Under the pieces are notes generated by a model. That model saw only the letters and a program-made list of their open reading frames with translations. It made no database searches and was not told the origin of the DNA. The position numbers and the translations under genes are program-made. Below, one piece after another: positions 23,688-34,923 of a stretch of 45,884 nucleotides of DNA. The DNA is taken from positions 1-45,884 of IMG/VR virus record IMGVR_UViG_3300034407_003994; one strand, written 5' to 3'. Each line of letters opens with the position of its first letter. Position 1 is the stretch's first letter. The DNA comes from a virus.

Positions 23688-26600
23688 ATGGATAAAATAA
23701 CAATAAATCAAGTAAATCCAACAACATTTGAGTTCCAACAATATACGGAACAAGATAATATTTTAATTTCTTCATCGAGATTAGATACGGCATTTACTTC
23801 ATCTACTGATTATATAGAATATTATGCTTATGATGAAAATAAAAATATAATATATCCTTCAAATCCAAACATTAAAGCTGTATCAGTAGATACTTACAAT
23901 GTTATAAATGGAGATACAATATTATATCCATCTCAAGATTTAGAAAATATAGGATATGATTATGGTTCTTATTATTCAACTTATAATTTTTATAGATATC
24001 TATTAGATTCAAATATTACTGTAAATTATTATATTAGTGAAATAAGTTCTGATAGAACAGAGGTTAGATTAAAAAGTAACACAATATCAGATGATAGAAT
24101 TATAAGTTCGAGTAATGAATTTATAACATCAAGAGAAAACTCAGAATATTTTGTTGATTTTTTACTTAATTTTGGTAATGATCAACAGTGTATTGCTAAT
24201 AATATTAAATTAGATACTAAATCAGAAGTTGAACCTTCTATACTAGTAAAATTATATGAACCTTTACCAGTACAATTTGGTTTAAAATCTACACTTTGGG
24301 TTGTAGAAGAAATTTCTTCACCTCAAGCGTATAATGTTAATTTCCCATTTAGTGAATTTATACCTAATGATTATCAATTTATTTTAGGTCCAAATTATTC
24401 TTTAAATTTAACACAAGAAGCAGGGGTAGCAAGCCAAGTTTATGATTATAATTCCTTAATAGGAACAAACCTAACAAGCTCAGCTAATCAAGTTAAAAAC
24501 TTATTAAATAGAAAAGAAGTATCTATTAGTGTTAATTATACAGACTATAATGATTTTATACATTTCTCATCAGCATACACTAGATTAGAAAACTTTATGT
24601 ATAAAGTAGGATTGATAGAACAATATCAAAATACTTTAAACAATATTCTATCACAAATAGGAAATTCAGGTACAGGTTCATTAGCATATAGTGAGAGTAT
24701 ATCTAATTTTGGAAATAAAATAGATGAAATAGAAAAGAATTTTGATGGGTATGAATACTTTTTATACTATGATAGTGGATCAGAATATTCTTATCCTAAA
24801 TCAAATACAGCACCTCCTTATACTTTATATAGTACTGGAAGTACAGAAGTAATCAATTGGTTAGGTAGTTCAGACCCTAGTAGTTCAAACTATGGAGGTC
24901 AATCATTATCAGCTTCAAATTATGATGAACAAAATACAAATTATTTAAAAAATACAATACCAGAATACCTTAGAACGGATCCAAATAATGCTAGATATGA
25001 ATTATTTGTTGACATGGTGGCTCAACAATATGATAACACTTGGTTATATACAAAAAATATTACTACTAGATTTGATGCTGATAACAGATTAGATTTTGGT
25101 ATTTCTAAAGATTTAGTAGCAGATGCAATTAAAGATTTTGGTATTAAATTATATTCTAACAATTTTAATACTGATGACTTATACACAGCATTTTTAGGAA
25201 TAACTCCATCTGGAAGTACATTTCCTTTCCCATATATGACGGGATCAATTGGTGGCATAGTTGACACACCTTCTGGGTACGAATACGTAGATACTGAAAT
25301 ATCAGCATCGGATGACATAGTCCCATTAGACAATATAAATAAGCGTTTATATAAACGTATTTACCATAACTTGCCTAATTTACTTAAACGTAAAGGTACA
25401 ATAGGAGGGTTAAGAGCATTAATTACTTCTTATGGGATTCCAGATACAATTTTAAGAATTAGTGAATTTGGAAGTAAAGATAGAGACACAACTAAAGATT
25501 GGGATTATTCACAAAATCAATTTAACTATGCCTTACAATTAGAAGGTATTAGTAACCCAACTTATATAACATCATCTTGGGCAGGGAATTCAGCATGGCC
25601 TAATATAGATACAGCCCCACAAACTGTTCAACTTAGATTTAAAACAACAGGGATTCCAACCTCATCATTTTATCAAAATTTATTTGTATTAGATTATAAT
25701 AATGCATTTATAACTTTAGAATATGATGGTAATGGTACAATATCAGGAAGTTGGAGCGGATCAGTTCCAAGTGAAAGTAATGCTTATGGTACTTTAGCAT
25801 TTTATCCTGAAGGTCAAGTAGGATATGCTGCAGGTAGATCTGCAAGTGTTAGTTTACCTTTCTTTGATCAAGGGTGGTGGTCAGTACAAGCAACTTATGA
25901 TTATGATAATACAACTACTGCATCACTTTATGCTGCAAATAGAATAGGAGAAGAAATTGGATTTAGTGGATCCGATCATATAGCAGTAGCTCAGGGACAA
26001 TATTGGAAACAAGCAACAACAGCTTATATTCCTAGTGCTAGTAATTTAATTTTAAATTCATTAAACCACGCACCACTATCTGGTGCATTACAAGAAGTAA
26101 GATATTGGGATACACCATTAAGTGAAAGTTTTTTCTTTGATTATGTAGTTAACCCTTATTCAACACAAGGTACAGGTATTAATACAGCTCCAGATGAATT
26201 AATGTTTAGAGCAGATTTAGGTACAGAATTAAATACAGGTAGTAGAACTTCTATTCACCCTAAAGTAACTGGATCATGGGAAATAACTCAATCCTTTGCT
26301 AGTGATAGTAATTTTTACTTAACAGGATCTTTTATACAAAATACAGAAAGTATTTTCTTAAACCAAGTACCAGGAGGTATTAAAAATAGAATTACAGATA
26401 AAGTACATATTGTAACAACAACAATACCATCAGGCTCTACTTTATCACCATATAGATCAATTCAACAAACACCATACCCAAGTGGAAGTGCACCTAATAT
26501 TAATTATTTAGAAGTAGCATTTTCACCACAAAATCAAATTAATGATGATATAATAGCACAAATAGGTGATTTTAATTTAGGTGATTATATAGGTGATCCA

Positions 26601-29600
26601 AGACAAATATCGGAATCAACATATTCATATCCTGAGTTAGATGCTTTAAGAGATGCTTATTTTACAAAATATATAAAAAGTTATGATGTAACTGATTTTG
26701 TAAGGTTAATTAAATTCTTTGATAATTCATTATTTAAAATGATAGAAGATTTTACACCTGCAAGAACAAGTTTATCGTCGGGGGTTGTTATTAAACAAAA
26801 TCTATTAGAAAGAAATAAACAAGCACCCCCTTCAATGTCATTCTCTATACCAGAATATTCTGGTTCAGTTAAATCTGCAGCTAGAGATTATGAAGTATAT
26901 TATACAGAAACTCCAACTTATTTAGACACAGCTCAGTATACACAATCTGGAGCTTTAATAAGCGATAATGAATTATCATTTAATTCTGTAGACTTTGTAG
27001 GTGTTAGTCCAGCAGGTCCTTATGTAACAGGATCAGCATTACCAATAACAGGTTCAGCAAATGGACCTTCAGGTTCAGGTGCAACTTTTCAGTTGCATGT
27101 AGATGCAAATAGCGATTTAACAGCTGTAACAGTAATAAACACAGGTAGTGATTATTTTAGAACACAACAAATAACAATTGATCAAGCAACTTTAGCATCA
27201 ACTGGTATTACAGCAACAAATGATATTGTAATTACTCTATTTGAAGGAAATTTAGCACTTGCAAAAACATTACCAAACTTTCCTCAATATGCAAATGTTC
27301 AAGGTAGTGGATCTTCAATAGAAGTATTTGATGGAGGCACAGGTGGTGTATTTGAACCTTATAATAGTTTATTTACAGCTCCTATAAGTGGATCAGATTC
27401 AAAACAATGTTTTGATAATTATTTCTTTACATCTTCAAATCAAGAAACAGATGTATCAGCACAAACAGGATCATTAGGGTTTACCTCAGTAATAGGAACA
27501 GCTACAAATACAATGAGTATTAACATCTCTCAATCAGATGGAGGTTCAATACCACAATCATTACTACAAGAATTGTATACAGCATCTATGTTTAACAGTC
27601 AATCAGTTTTTGTTGAATTAGATGGTGGTGTAGATGGAATGATTACACACCAAATTAACTTTATGGAAAGTATTGAAGGTGGAGGATATGGAGATGGTGA
27701 TTATAGTGATGGAAGTGAAGCATCACCTACTGAATATGGTCAACCATCAGAAGTAAAATCTTCAGGTGATATAATATTTTATGTAACAGTAACTGAAAAC
27801 AACCCAGCAGTATCTTATATTAATAATGAAGCATTAGATGTATGTTTTATAATTGGAGGCCAACCATCATCAGGATTAACAAATAGTGAAATATCTAGTT
27901 CTATGTCATGGAAGTTGTATCCAGGATTTTCTCAAGATTTTGTTGAATATTCTGAAACAACTTTAGGTGTTGGAACCCCAAATACAGCTTCTGAAACTTT
28001 AGGTTCAGGACAAGGAATATATACTATACCAAGAGTAGATCAAAGGGAATTTTATAATGGTGAATTTCAAGCAGGAACAGGTTCATTACCTATAGGAATG
28101 AAAGATATGTGTTCTACTTTCTTTGGACAAGATGCAATAATAGATTATCAATTTTTCATCCAATGGTTTAATGAAGATACATTCCCAGAATCTAACTTTA
28201 CTAATCCTCAATTTCAACCACAACCAGGAAATGTGTGGTTTTGGGCTGATACACAACAAGAATCTTTACCTGATGTTTTAACTTTAGGTGAAGAATTAAG
28301 CCAATCTCAGTCTCCATATTTAGCGTTAGCAACAGGACCAATTAATTATGGTATAATATCAGGTTCAGACCCAACTACACCAACAACAACTGGGTATAAT
28401 GCAAATTCATATGCATTTACTATACACGCTGATACATCAACAAATAATGATGGTTCAGAAGGGTATACAGGTACATACTCAGCCTCTGCTGGTGGTGGAG
28501 TAAGTGGATCTTTATTTACAGATGCTAATGGGGGTGTTTATGGATTTTTCCCTAATAATTTAATAACAAACAATCCAACTACTGCAGCTGTAGGACAAAC
28601 AATTATTTTCTCACAAGCTTATCTTCAATCAGTAGCTACACTAGCACCTCCTAATGGAACAGGAAATGCTGAATTTGTATTAAGAGAAGATAATATTACA
28701 GTCCAATTAACACCAGCATCTTCAGCATCATCAGCTGAATGGACACCAACTGCGGCACAAACAGTATCAACAAGTGGTACTGGAATTATAATAGCATTAT
28801 CTCAATCTATTGGGGTAGAAGCAGGTAGAGTTGGAGTACCTGAAATGGTTGCAACTATATCAAATATAGGTTCAAATTATGCTGCAGGAGATACTTTTAC
28901 AATTACATCAACAGAATTAGCTGTATTAGACCCTAAATTTAATATAACAAATCAATCGTTAATAATAGAATTAACTGCAGAAGATTTCTCTTCCCCTACT
29001 CAAACTATAACAAATAAAGTAAAGTACATTAAAATGAGTAGTGAAGATGCTAATGGTAATGAAACAAGACCATATATTGAAACTGCTGATTATGTAACAT
29101 TTACATTTACTAATGCTGCTGATTACTTAAATAATGCTATAAATGGATATCAAACGTATTATATAGGTTCTCAAACAAACCAACCAGACCAAAGTCTAGG
29201 AGATATATCTAACTTATTAAATATATTTTCTGAACCATCATCTGATGCAGTAACATCATTTGATACTCAAACATATGATTTATCATTTAGTGCTAGTGGA
29301 GACTTTATATATCAAGCAACACAATCAGGGGATGATCCTAATGTTATAATTGAAGGAGGATTAACCTCATCAATACCACAAGGATATTTTCCACCATTAG
29401 CAGCTAGTTTCCCAACAGAATCATTTATTAGAGGTTGGGGTCAAGCAAATTATTATAAAGCAACAGCTGGTGATGGAACAGTGTTTTTAACTACATCATC
29501 AGGTTTTTATCATGATCCTTTTGGATTTAATAACTTTACAACATCATCAAGAGAATATGATTATGATGGTTTTGAACCATACACTCAAAGTGTATTACCT

Positions 29601-30230
29601 TGGTTTATAAATGCAACAGCAAGTACAACACAAGTTTTAGATAACTCAAGTTTAGTAGGAAATTTAGGATCAACAGATTTACAATTATATACAGGATCAG
29701 TAACTGCATCAACAGTAGATTTAGGTTTAGGTTTTGAAACATACTCAGCACCTACACCAACCCAAGCTTCAATAATACAAGATACTTTATCAACCCCGGT
29801 ACAAGCAGGTAAAGTAATTGTTCAAAATAATTTCTCTCCATTTGCAACATTAACTACTTGGAATCCAAATTTCCAAAGTGGGGGAAGTAGATTGGTTAGA
29901 GTAGTTGGACTTGGAGGTTTAATTACAAATTATAATATAACAATCCAATATGTAGAATCACTAACAGGAGGTTCTCTTATATCTAACTGGGTATCTTTTA
30001 ACCAACCACTAGGACCAACTCCAAACACACCAACAATAATAGCAAACTCTGTAAGTCCAGGTGTTTATCCTTTTACTGGTGCATTTGTTAGAACAGCATA
30101 TGTGTATTTTACAGCATATAATTCAAACGGAGTATCACCTATATCAACAACATTAATAGTACAACAACATTTTACATCAAATCAATCTAATGGGTATGGT
30201 GCAACAGTAGACATGAATTATTATAGCTAA
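23688..30230 (+). CDS. Giant tail/baseplate virion protein with LamG-like domain
   Basis: I start at the ATG at 23688, giving 2180 residues; the frame is open further upstream, but that part lies inside the previous gene. Residues about 553-590, LYKRIYHNLPNLLKRKGTIG then LRALITSYGIP, resemble P2 gpI-like/baseplate connector motifs. Residues about 641-820 look like a concanavalin/LamG domain (VQLRFKTTG ... GALQEVRYWDTPLSE), a possible sugar-binding site. The remainder is Ser/Thr/Gly-rich beta repeats; GSDYFRTQQITI and GSNYAAGDTFTI are related repeats shared with other tail proteins here. It is probably a large wedge-periphery or host-contact protein. Confidence 0.72.
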   Translation: MDKITINQVNPTTFEFQQYTEQDNILISSSRLDTAFTSSTDYIEYYAYDENKNIIYPSNPNIKAVSVDTYNVINGDTILYPSQDLENIGYDYGSYYSTYNFYRYLLDSNITVNYYISEISSDRTEVRLKSNTISDDRIISSSNEFITSRENSEYFVDFLLNFGNDQQCIANNIKLDTKSEVEPSILVKLYEPLPVQFGLKSTLWVVEEISSPQAYNVNFPFSEFIPNDYQFILGPNYSLNLTQEAGVASQVYDYNSLIGTNLTSSANQVKNLLNRKEVSISVNYTDYNDFIHFSSAYTRLENFMYKVGLIEQYQNTLNNILSQIGNSGTGSLAYSESISNFGNKIDEIEKNFDGYEYFLYYDSGSEYSYPKSNTAPPYTLYSTGSTEVINWLGSSDPSSSNYGGQSLSASNYDEQNTNYLKNTIPEYLRTDPNNARYELFVDMVAQQYDNTWLYTKNITTRFDADNRLDFGISKDLVADAIKDFGIKLYSNNFNTDDLYTAFLGITPSGSTFPFPYMTGSIGGIVDTPSGYEYVDTEISASDDIVPLDNINKRLYKRIYHNLPNLLKRKGTIGGLRALITSYGIPDTILRISEFGSKDRDTTKDWDYSQNQFNYALQLEGISNPTYITSSWAGNSAWPNIDTAPQTVQLRFKTTGIPTSSFYQNLFVLDYNNAFITLEYDGNGTISGSWSGSVPSESNAYGTLAFYPEGQVGYAAGRSASVSLPFFDQGWWSVQATYDYDNTTTASLYAANRIGEEIGFSGSDHIAVAQGQYWKQATTAYIPSASNLILNSLNHAPLSGALQEVRYWDTPLSESFFFDYVVNPYSTQGTGINTAPDELMFRADLGTELNTGSRTSIHPKVTGSWEITQSFASDSNFYLTGSFIQNTESIFLNQVPGGIKNRITDKVHIVTTTIPSGSTLSPYRSIQQTPYPSGSAPNINYLEVAFSPQNQINDDIIAQIGDFNLGDYIGDPRQISESTYSYPELDALRDAYFTKYIKSYDVTDFVRLIKFFDNSLFKMIEDFTPARTSLSSGVVIKQNLLERNKQAPPSMSFSIPEYSGSVKSAARDYEVYYTETPTYLDTAQYTQSGALISDNELSFNSVDFVGVSPAGPYVTGSALPITGSANGPSGSGATFQLHVDANSDLTAVTVINTGSDYFRTQQITIDQATLASTGITATNDIVITLFEGNLALAKTLPNFPQYANVQGSGSSIEVFDGGTGGVFEPYNSLFTAPISGSDSKQCFDNYFFTSSNQETDVSAQTGSLGFTSVIGTATNTMSINISQSDGGSIPQSLLQELYTASMFNSQSVFVELDGGVDGMITHQINFMESIEGGGYGDGDYSDGSEASPTEYGQPSEVKSSGDIIFYVTVTENNPAVSYINNEALDVCFIIGGQPSSGLTNSEISSSMSWKLYPGFSQDFVEYSETTLGVGTPNTASETLGSGQGIYTIPRVDQREFYNGEFQAGTGSLPIGMKDMCSTFFGQDAIIDYQFFIQWFNEDTFPESNFTNPQFQPQPGNVWFWADTQQESLPDVLTLGEELSQSQSPYLALATGPINYGIISGSDPTTPTTTGYNANSYAFTIHADTSTNNDGSEGYTGTYSASAGGGVSGSLFTDANGGVYGFFPNNLITNNPTTAAVGQTIIFSQAYLQSVATLAPPNGTGNAEFVLREDNITVQLTPASSASSAEWTPTAAQTVSTSGTGIIIALSQSIGVEAGRVGVPEMVATISNIGSNYAAGDTFTITSTELAVLDPKFNITNQSLIIELTAEDFSSPTQTITNKVKYIKMSSEDANGNETRPYIETADYVTFTFTNAADYLNNAINGYQTYYIGSQTNQPDQSLGDISNLLNIFSEPSSDAVTSFDTQTYDLSFSASGDFIYQATQSGDDPNVIIEGGLTSSIPQGYFPPLAASFPTESFIRGWGQANYYKATAGDGTVFLTTSSGFYHDPFGFNNFTTSSREYDYDGFEPYTQSVLPWFINATASTTQVLDNSSLVGNLGSTDLQLYTGSVTASTVDLGLGFETYSAPTPTQASIIQDTLSTPVQAGKVIVQNNFSPFATLTTWNPNFQSGGSRLVRVVGLGGLITNYNITIQYVESLTGGSLISNWVSFNQPLGPTPNTPTIIANSVSPGVYPFTGAFVRTAYVYFTAYNSNGVSPISTTLIVQQHFTSNQSNGYGATVDMNYYS

Positions 30231-30245
30231 CAACTAGGAAAAATA

Positions 30246-30261
30246 AATATTTATAATTATA
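30246..30261 (+). promoter_or_regulatory. Putative late promoter motif
   Basis: AATATTTATAATTATA, 25 bases before the ATG at 30271. It is one base off the common form near its end. Confidence 0.5.
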
Positions 30262-30270
30262 TTATAGACA

Positions 30271-33200
30271 ATGAGTAGCATAAAATATTATTACAAAGAA
30301 ACAACAAATCAAATATTTGTATCTGGATCGAATACGAAATCAGGTATGAATACTTTGATTGATAGTATTAAAAATACTGCTCCGCTTTTAAATCCTAACT
30401 ATACATCAAAAATTACATCTTTAGGTGGTGGTGTTTCTTATGTAGTTGATAATGGAGTAGAACATAGCTATTTAGTACCAAACACATCAGGTAATACTTT
30501 TAGTTCAATATTAGTTACAGGTGCTGGAGGTGGAACTCCAATAACAGGTTTAAATGGTAGTTTAAATGGAACAAACGCTGCAGTTTCAGTGGTATCAACA
30601 CAAGTAGGAGTTGGAGCATATGCTATTACTCAAGTTTCTATTTTATCAGGTAACGGTTCTTTCCCACTTTCAGATGGTTGGCAAATTGGAGAAACAATTA
30701 CTATAACTGCTGCTCAATTAAATAATGTAAGTATACCAACAACATCAGATTTAGTTATTACTTTACAAGCTAGTAATATAAATTTCACATCAACAACTAT
30801 ACCAATTGCAGATAATCAAGAACTTTATGTTTCTAGAGGATTTAATACAGTTGGAGGTGATGGTGATACTTATAATTACAATCCTTATTTACACAGACCA
30901 TATAAATCCTATATTTTAACAGAAACAGGATCAGGTATTCCTGCTAACCCTTATTTACCAGTAGGGTTCCCTGTTAATACAAGCGCTTCAGATAGTACTG
31001 GAGGGGTATTTAATGATGCATATGATTATGCTCAATTATCTATAGTAGGTAATGTTGGGTCTCCAAATGTTTCACAATCTGTAGATAGTGGTTCATTTGA
31101 AGTGTTTCATGAAAATAGAGATATTGAATTTTGGATTTTTACTAAATATCATACTTTAAGTAGTTTTCCAATAGCAGGTGCATTTTATAGCATTTACAAA
31201 GAAAATATATCTTCATCATTTAATTCAATAGGATTTAACGCATCAACTGGAGCAACAGCACCAGGTGCAAATAGAGTAGCATTAAATAATACTACTCAAG
31301 AGAACGCTACAATATTATCTTTACAAAATTCAAGTAATATAGGTCAAATAATAGGACCATACTCACAATCAGCTGCTAATGAAGGACAAAGTTTAGGTAA
31401 AATTAGAATTGAACAAAATAGTAACCCTGATAATTTTATTGTTTATGATGTAACAGCTGTAGATAATATGTCGTCTGCTACTTATTGGGATTTTACAGTT
31501 ACAAATGGTACGCTTTCAAATCCAAACATACCATTTCAAAACCAAACTACCGTAAACGTAGTATTGCAGGCACCTTTATTAATAAACAGAATTAATCAGT
31601 CTAGAGGAGTTACAAATAATCAAACAGCATTTATTCAATCAGCACCTCTAGATAATGGAATATATAGCTATACAGCAAGTGCTTTTACAACTACAGCCCC
31701 TAATGGAACACCAGCTAGTGGGTCTACACAGTTTGGTTTATTATGTTTATATGATGATTATGTAACATATAGAGCAGAATTACAAGCAAGCGCACCTACA
31801 GATATAACAATAAACTTTACAGGTTCAAATGGATTACCTCAATATTTTACTTTATTAAAAGGAAATTATGCTGAATATAATGCATTAACTGGAACACCAA
31901 GTTTTACAGGTACAGTAGATTATAATACATTTTCTAATGATATTATTGATCCATCCTATACAACTAATGTTGCCCCAGTACAAGGACAATTTGCATCTAA
32001 AATAAATGATGTTTATATTTCATTCTCTTCATCACTTTCTTCTTCACAAGATGGTTTATATGTATTTAACCAATTACCATCAGGAGATATTCAAGTAACA
32101 GCTTCTATGTTAGTAGATGTATGGAGAGGAGAAGAACCAGGAGCAGTATATGGTACAGATGATTATGGAACAGGTGATTATGGAGAACAAACATCAACAC
32201 CAGGAACAACTTGGACTACAGCATCAATTTCAATTTATACAGGTAGTTTCCCAAATAATATTCCTAATATAGGATCTGTACCGTTAACATCATCAGAACT
32301 AAGATCGACAACAATTCATACTGCCCCAGTACCTTATACAATGAGTGTACTAATACCATCAGAATCAGTATCTTTTCAAGACTGTTTAAATGTATCTATA
32401 GCAGTATCAAAATCAACAGGTGATGTTATTCAAAATTCACTAGTAGTAAAAGAATATAACTTAGAATTTAATAATATTATATCAAGTGAAGGTGTTGGAA
32501 CAGTCCCAACCCTAATAGAAAACGCATTTGAAGGTTCAGAATTAACTAATGGATTTACTAATGCTTATGATTGTCAACCTACACTTAATAATGTATCACA
32601 ATACAGAATAAACCCATTAATTCAAGAAGTAGATTATTCAACTGACCCTTATATCCCAGTAAATTTTCAAGCAATTTTATCTGGATCAGCTCGTAAATCA
32701 AACGTACCAGAATCTAACTATACACAATTACGATCTATATTGCCAAGATATAATGGTTCAAGAGCAACAGCTAATGGTGTAAATACAATTGAAGGATTAG
32801 GTGGGCCTGGTGGTAATGAAATATCATTTGGAAACATTCCAGTAGTTGATTATTTAACAGCATATTTTGGTTACTCAGACCAAGTTGTAGATCCATACCC
32901 TGTAGTTAATAATAAAACATTATTTAATGTACAATACTTAATAAATGAAGCAGGAGATGCTTTACAACCTGTATTATCACCTTACACAGCTTATGATTTA
33001 GAAGGAAGTTGGGAAGAAGGTGGATTAGCTAGAATTGGTATAAATCAAGTATCAGGTTCAACTCAATATGATAGTTTAAATGGTTTCCAACAAGTACATA
33101 GAGTAGCGAAAGAACCAGTTGCAGTATTATGGTCACAAACAGGTGCTGATTCATTTGCCGTTTCTGGAAGTGATGATTATCCAAATATAACATCTTCAAT

Positions 33201-34881
33201 TCCATTAGCAGGTAACCCTGATAGAGTATCTAGTTATGAGGCTCCATTCTGTAATTATAGTATGGTTGCTCAAGGTAACGTATTTAATGCTGCTGATTTT
33301 GATGATCAAAACATTACATTACAAAACATACTTGGAGGTATTACATCATCAATAACAGCAACCACAACAGATATAGACTATCCAGTTGATTATGGTTTAT
33401 CAGGTAGTGTTCCAGATCCTCTTGTTTCATCCTCTTTAATTACATCATCAGTATCAGAACCTCAATATGTAGGTAATGCTGGAGAATATTATTTTACTCC
33501 AGATCCATTTGCTACAAACACTAATGTTACAAACATTTCAGTACCAGCTTTATCTGATAATTATAAATTAGTTTTAAATTTACAACAAGAATCATCCGCT
33601 ATATGGAGACGTAAAACTGATAATGGTGGTTTTTGGGACAGTAGTGATTATGATTGGGGCTTTATTGGATATATTATTATCAAACTTCAAAAAACAACAA
33701 GTACAGATTTAAATACAAGTAACTGGACTGATTGTAATATGAAAATTCTTGAAGATCCAAAATTATTAGCTTATTATGGTAATGCATCTACAACTTTTAA
33801 TTTAAAAAATATACTAGGTCAAAGTAATGCTGGATTAAGAAATAATAATAAAGAATTTAAAATTAGAATCCATGTTAGTTGGATTAAAAATGCCTTTGAA
33901 AATGCAGGTAAGGATCTTAGAAATGCAGATTATTTAAAATATGTAATTAATTTAGCAAACGGGGATAGTGAAGAAATAATATCAGGTACAAGATATAAAT
34001 GGTATGGTGAATTTTATTACGAACCAGAACCATTAGAACCAAACCATAATTATTGGAACCCAACTAATAGTTGGTATACTGATTGGGTAAAACCTAATTT
34101 AACAACAGGTGGTCCGTTTTTTGCAACCAATGTTGAAGGAGATTTAGGTGGTCAATCTTCTGTAAATAATGCTTTAAACTATCCATTCTGGGCATTTTCA
34201 CAATCAGCGGGTGCTAATGTAGGTAATGTTATTGAATTACAATCACCAAATGGTAACACAGCTTATGGAGTTGAAAATGGATATTTTCAAGGATATTTAC
34301 CATATACAGCATCAGTAAATGCAGTATTCCCTGGAGGTTTAGAACCAGCAGATACAACAATACCACAAAATAATATACCTTGGTCAGTAATGGTAGGTGA
34401 TGAAATTAGATTTGAAAATAATGAATCAAAATCATATACCGTACAAGAAGTAGTTACTCCTCAAGAAAATAATTCATTAACTGGTGTAAACAAATTAAAA
34501 TTAATTTTAGATAATAATATAGCATCAGCTACAAACTTAGACTTTTTCTTATTAAGAAGATATAGATATAGTCCAAATACAATAGTAATAAAATCTCTAT
34601 TCCCTTATGGTGGATTAGCTACAACTAAAGAATTTGTTATAAGTGATAACGTAGCTACAAGTTTTGTTGATGGTTCAGGAGCTCCAATTGCACAAGCTTC
34701 AGCTATAGGATCAAGTGGATCTATAACACCATCAGGAAGTTTTGTAGATAAATACAGTCCACTTTTAAAACAAGATAATACTCCTTCTGGTATAATATTC
34801 CCGCAGTATCCAACTGCTAAAATAGAAATTGCACCAGATGAAGTAATTCGTGACCTAAGAGATAAGAAACTAATAGAGTAA
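30271..34881 (+). CDS. Large beta-rich tail/virion protein
   Basis: The 1536-residue protein is dominated by Ser/Thr/Asn/Gly strands. A repeat related to those in its neighbours occurs at about residues 80-170 (DGWQIGETITITAAQL). Tyr-Gly motifs (VYGTDDYGTGDYGEQ) occur near residue 630, and a more globular, charged part lies near 1100-1300 (AIWRRKTDNGGFWDSSDYDW). The C-terminal tail is Lys/Asp-rich (EVIRDLRDKKLIE). It has its own late motif. It is likely a baseplate-proximal fibre or surface protein. No specific family is recognised. Confidence 0.65.
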   Translation: MSSIKYYYKETTNQIFVSGSNTKSGMNTLIDSIKNTAPLLNPNYTSKITSLGGGVSYVVDNGVEHSYLVPNTSGNTFSSILVTGAGGGTPITGLNGSLNGTNAAVSVVSTQVGVGAYAITQVSILSGNGSFPLSDGWQIGETITITAAQLNNVSIPTTSDLVITLQASNINFTSTTIPIADNQELYVSRGFNTVGGDGDTYNYNPYLHRPYKSYILTETGSGIPANPYLPVGFPVNTSASDSTGGVFNDAYDYAQLSIVGNVGSPNVSQSVDSGSFEVFHENRDIEFWIFTKYHTLSSFPIAGAFYSIYKENISSSFNSIGFNASTGATAPGANRVALNNTTQENATILSLQNSSNIGQIIGPYSQSAANEGQSLGKIRIEQNSNPDNFIVYDVTAVDNMSSATYWDFTVTNGTLSNPNIPFQNQTTVNVVLQAPLLINRINQSRGVTNNQTAFIQSAPLDNGIYSYTASAFTTTAPNGTPASGSTQFGLLCLYDDYVTYRAELQASAPTDITINFTGSNGLPQYFTLLKGNYAEYNALTGTPSFTGTVDYNTFSNDIIDPSYTTNVAPVQGQFASKINDVYISFSSSLSSSQDGLYVFNQLPSGDIQVTASMLVDVWRGEEPGAVYGTDDYGTGDYGEQTSTPGTTWTTASISIYTGSFPNNIPNIGSVPLTSSELRSTTIHTAPVPYTMSVLIPSESVSFQDCLNVSIAVSKSTGDVIQNSLVVKEYNLEFNNIISSEGVGTVPTLIENAFEGSELTNGFTNAYDCQPTLNNVSQYRINPLIQEVDYSTDPYIPVNFQAILSGSARKSNVPESNYTQLRSILPRYNGSRATANGVNTIEGLGGPGGNEISFGNIPVVDYLTAYFGYSDQVVDPYPVVNNKTLFNVQYLINEAGDALQPVLSPYTAYDLEGSWEEGGLARIGINQVSGSTQYDSLNGFQQVHRVAKEPVAVLWSQTGADSFAVSGSDDYPNITSSIPLAGNPDRVSSYEAPFCNYSMVAQGNVFNAADFDDQNITLQNILGGITSSITATTTDIDYPVDYGLSGSVPDPLVSSSLITSSVSEPQYVGNAGEYYFTPDPFATNTNVTNISVPALSDNYKLVLNLQQESSAIWRRKTDNGGFWDSSDYDWGFIGYIIIKLQKTTSTDLNTSNWTDCNMKILEDPKLLAYYGNASTTFNLKNILGQSNAGLRNNNKEFKIRIHVSWIKNAFENAGKDLRNADYLKYVINLANGDSEEIISGTRYKWYGEFYYEPEPLEPNHNYWNPTNSWYTDWVKPNLTTGGPFFATNVEGDLGGQSSVNNALNYPFWAFSQSAGANVGNVIELQSPNGNTAYGVENGYFQGYLPYTASVNAVFPGGLEPADTTIPQNNIPWSVMVGDEIRFENNESKSYTVQEVVTPQENNSLTGVNKLKLILDNNIASATNLDFFLLRRYRYSPNTIVIKSLFPYGGLATTKEFVISDNVATSFVDGSGAPIAQASAIGSSGSITPSGSFVDKYSPLLKQDNTPSGIIFPQYPTAKIEIAPDEVIRDLRDKKLIE

Positions 34882-34916
34882 CATATTTATAACATATAAC
34901 AATATTTATATAAAAA
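34882..34916 (+). promoter_or_regulatory. Two tandem late promoter motifs
   Basis: CATATTTATAACATAT at 34882 and AATATTTATATAAAAA at 34901, 42 and 23 bases before the ATG at 34924. The spacing puts the second copy at the usual distance. Confidence 0.5.
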
Positions 34917-34923
34917 AACAACA

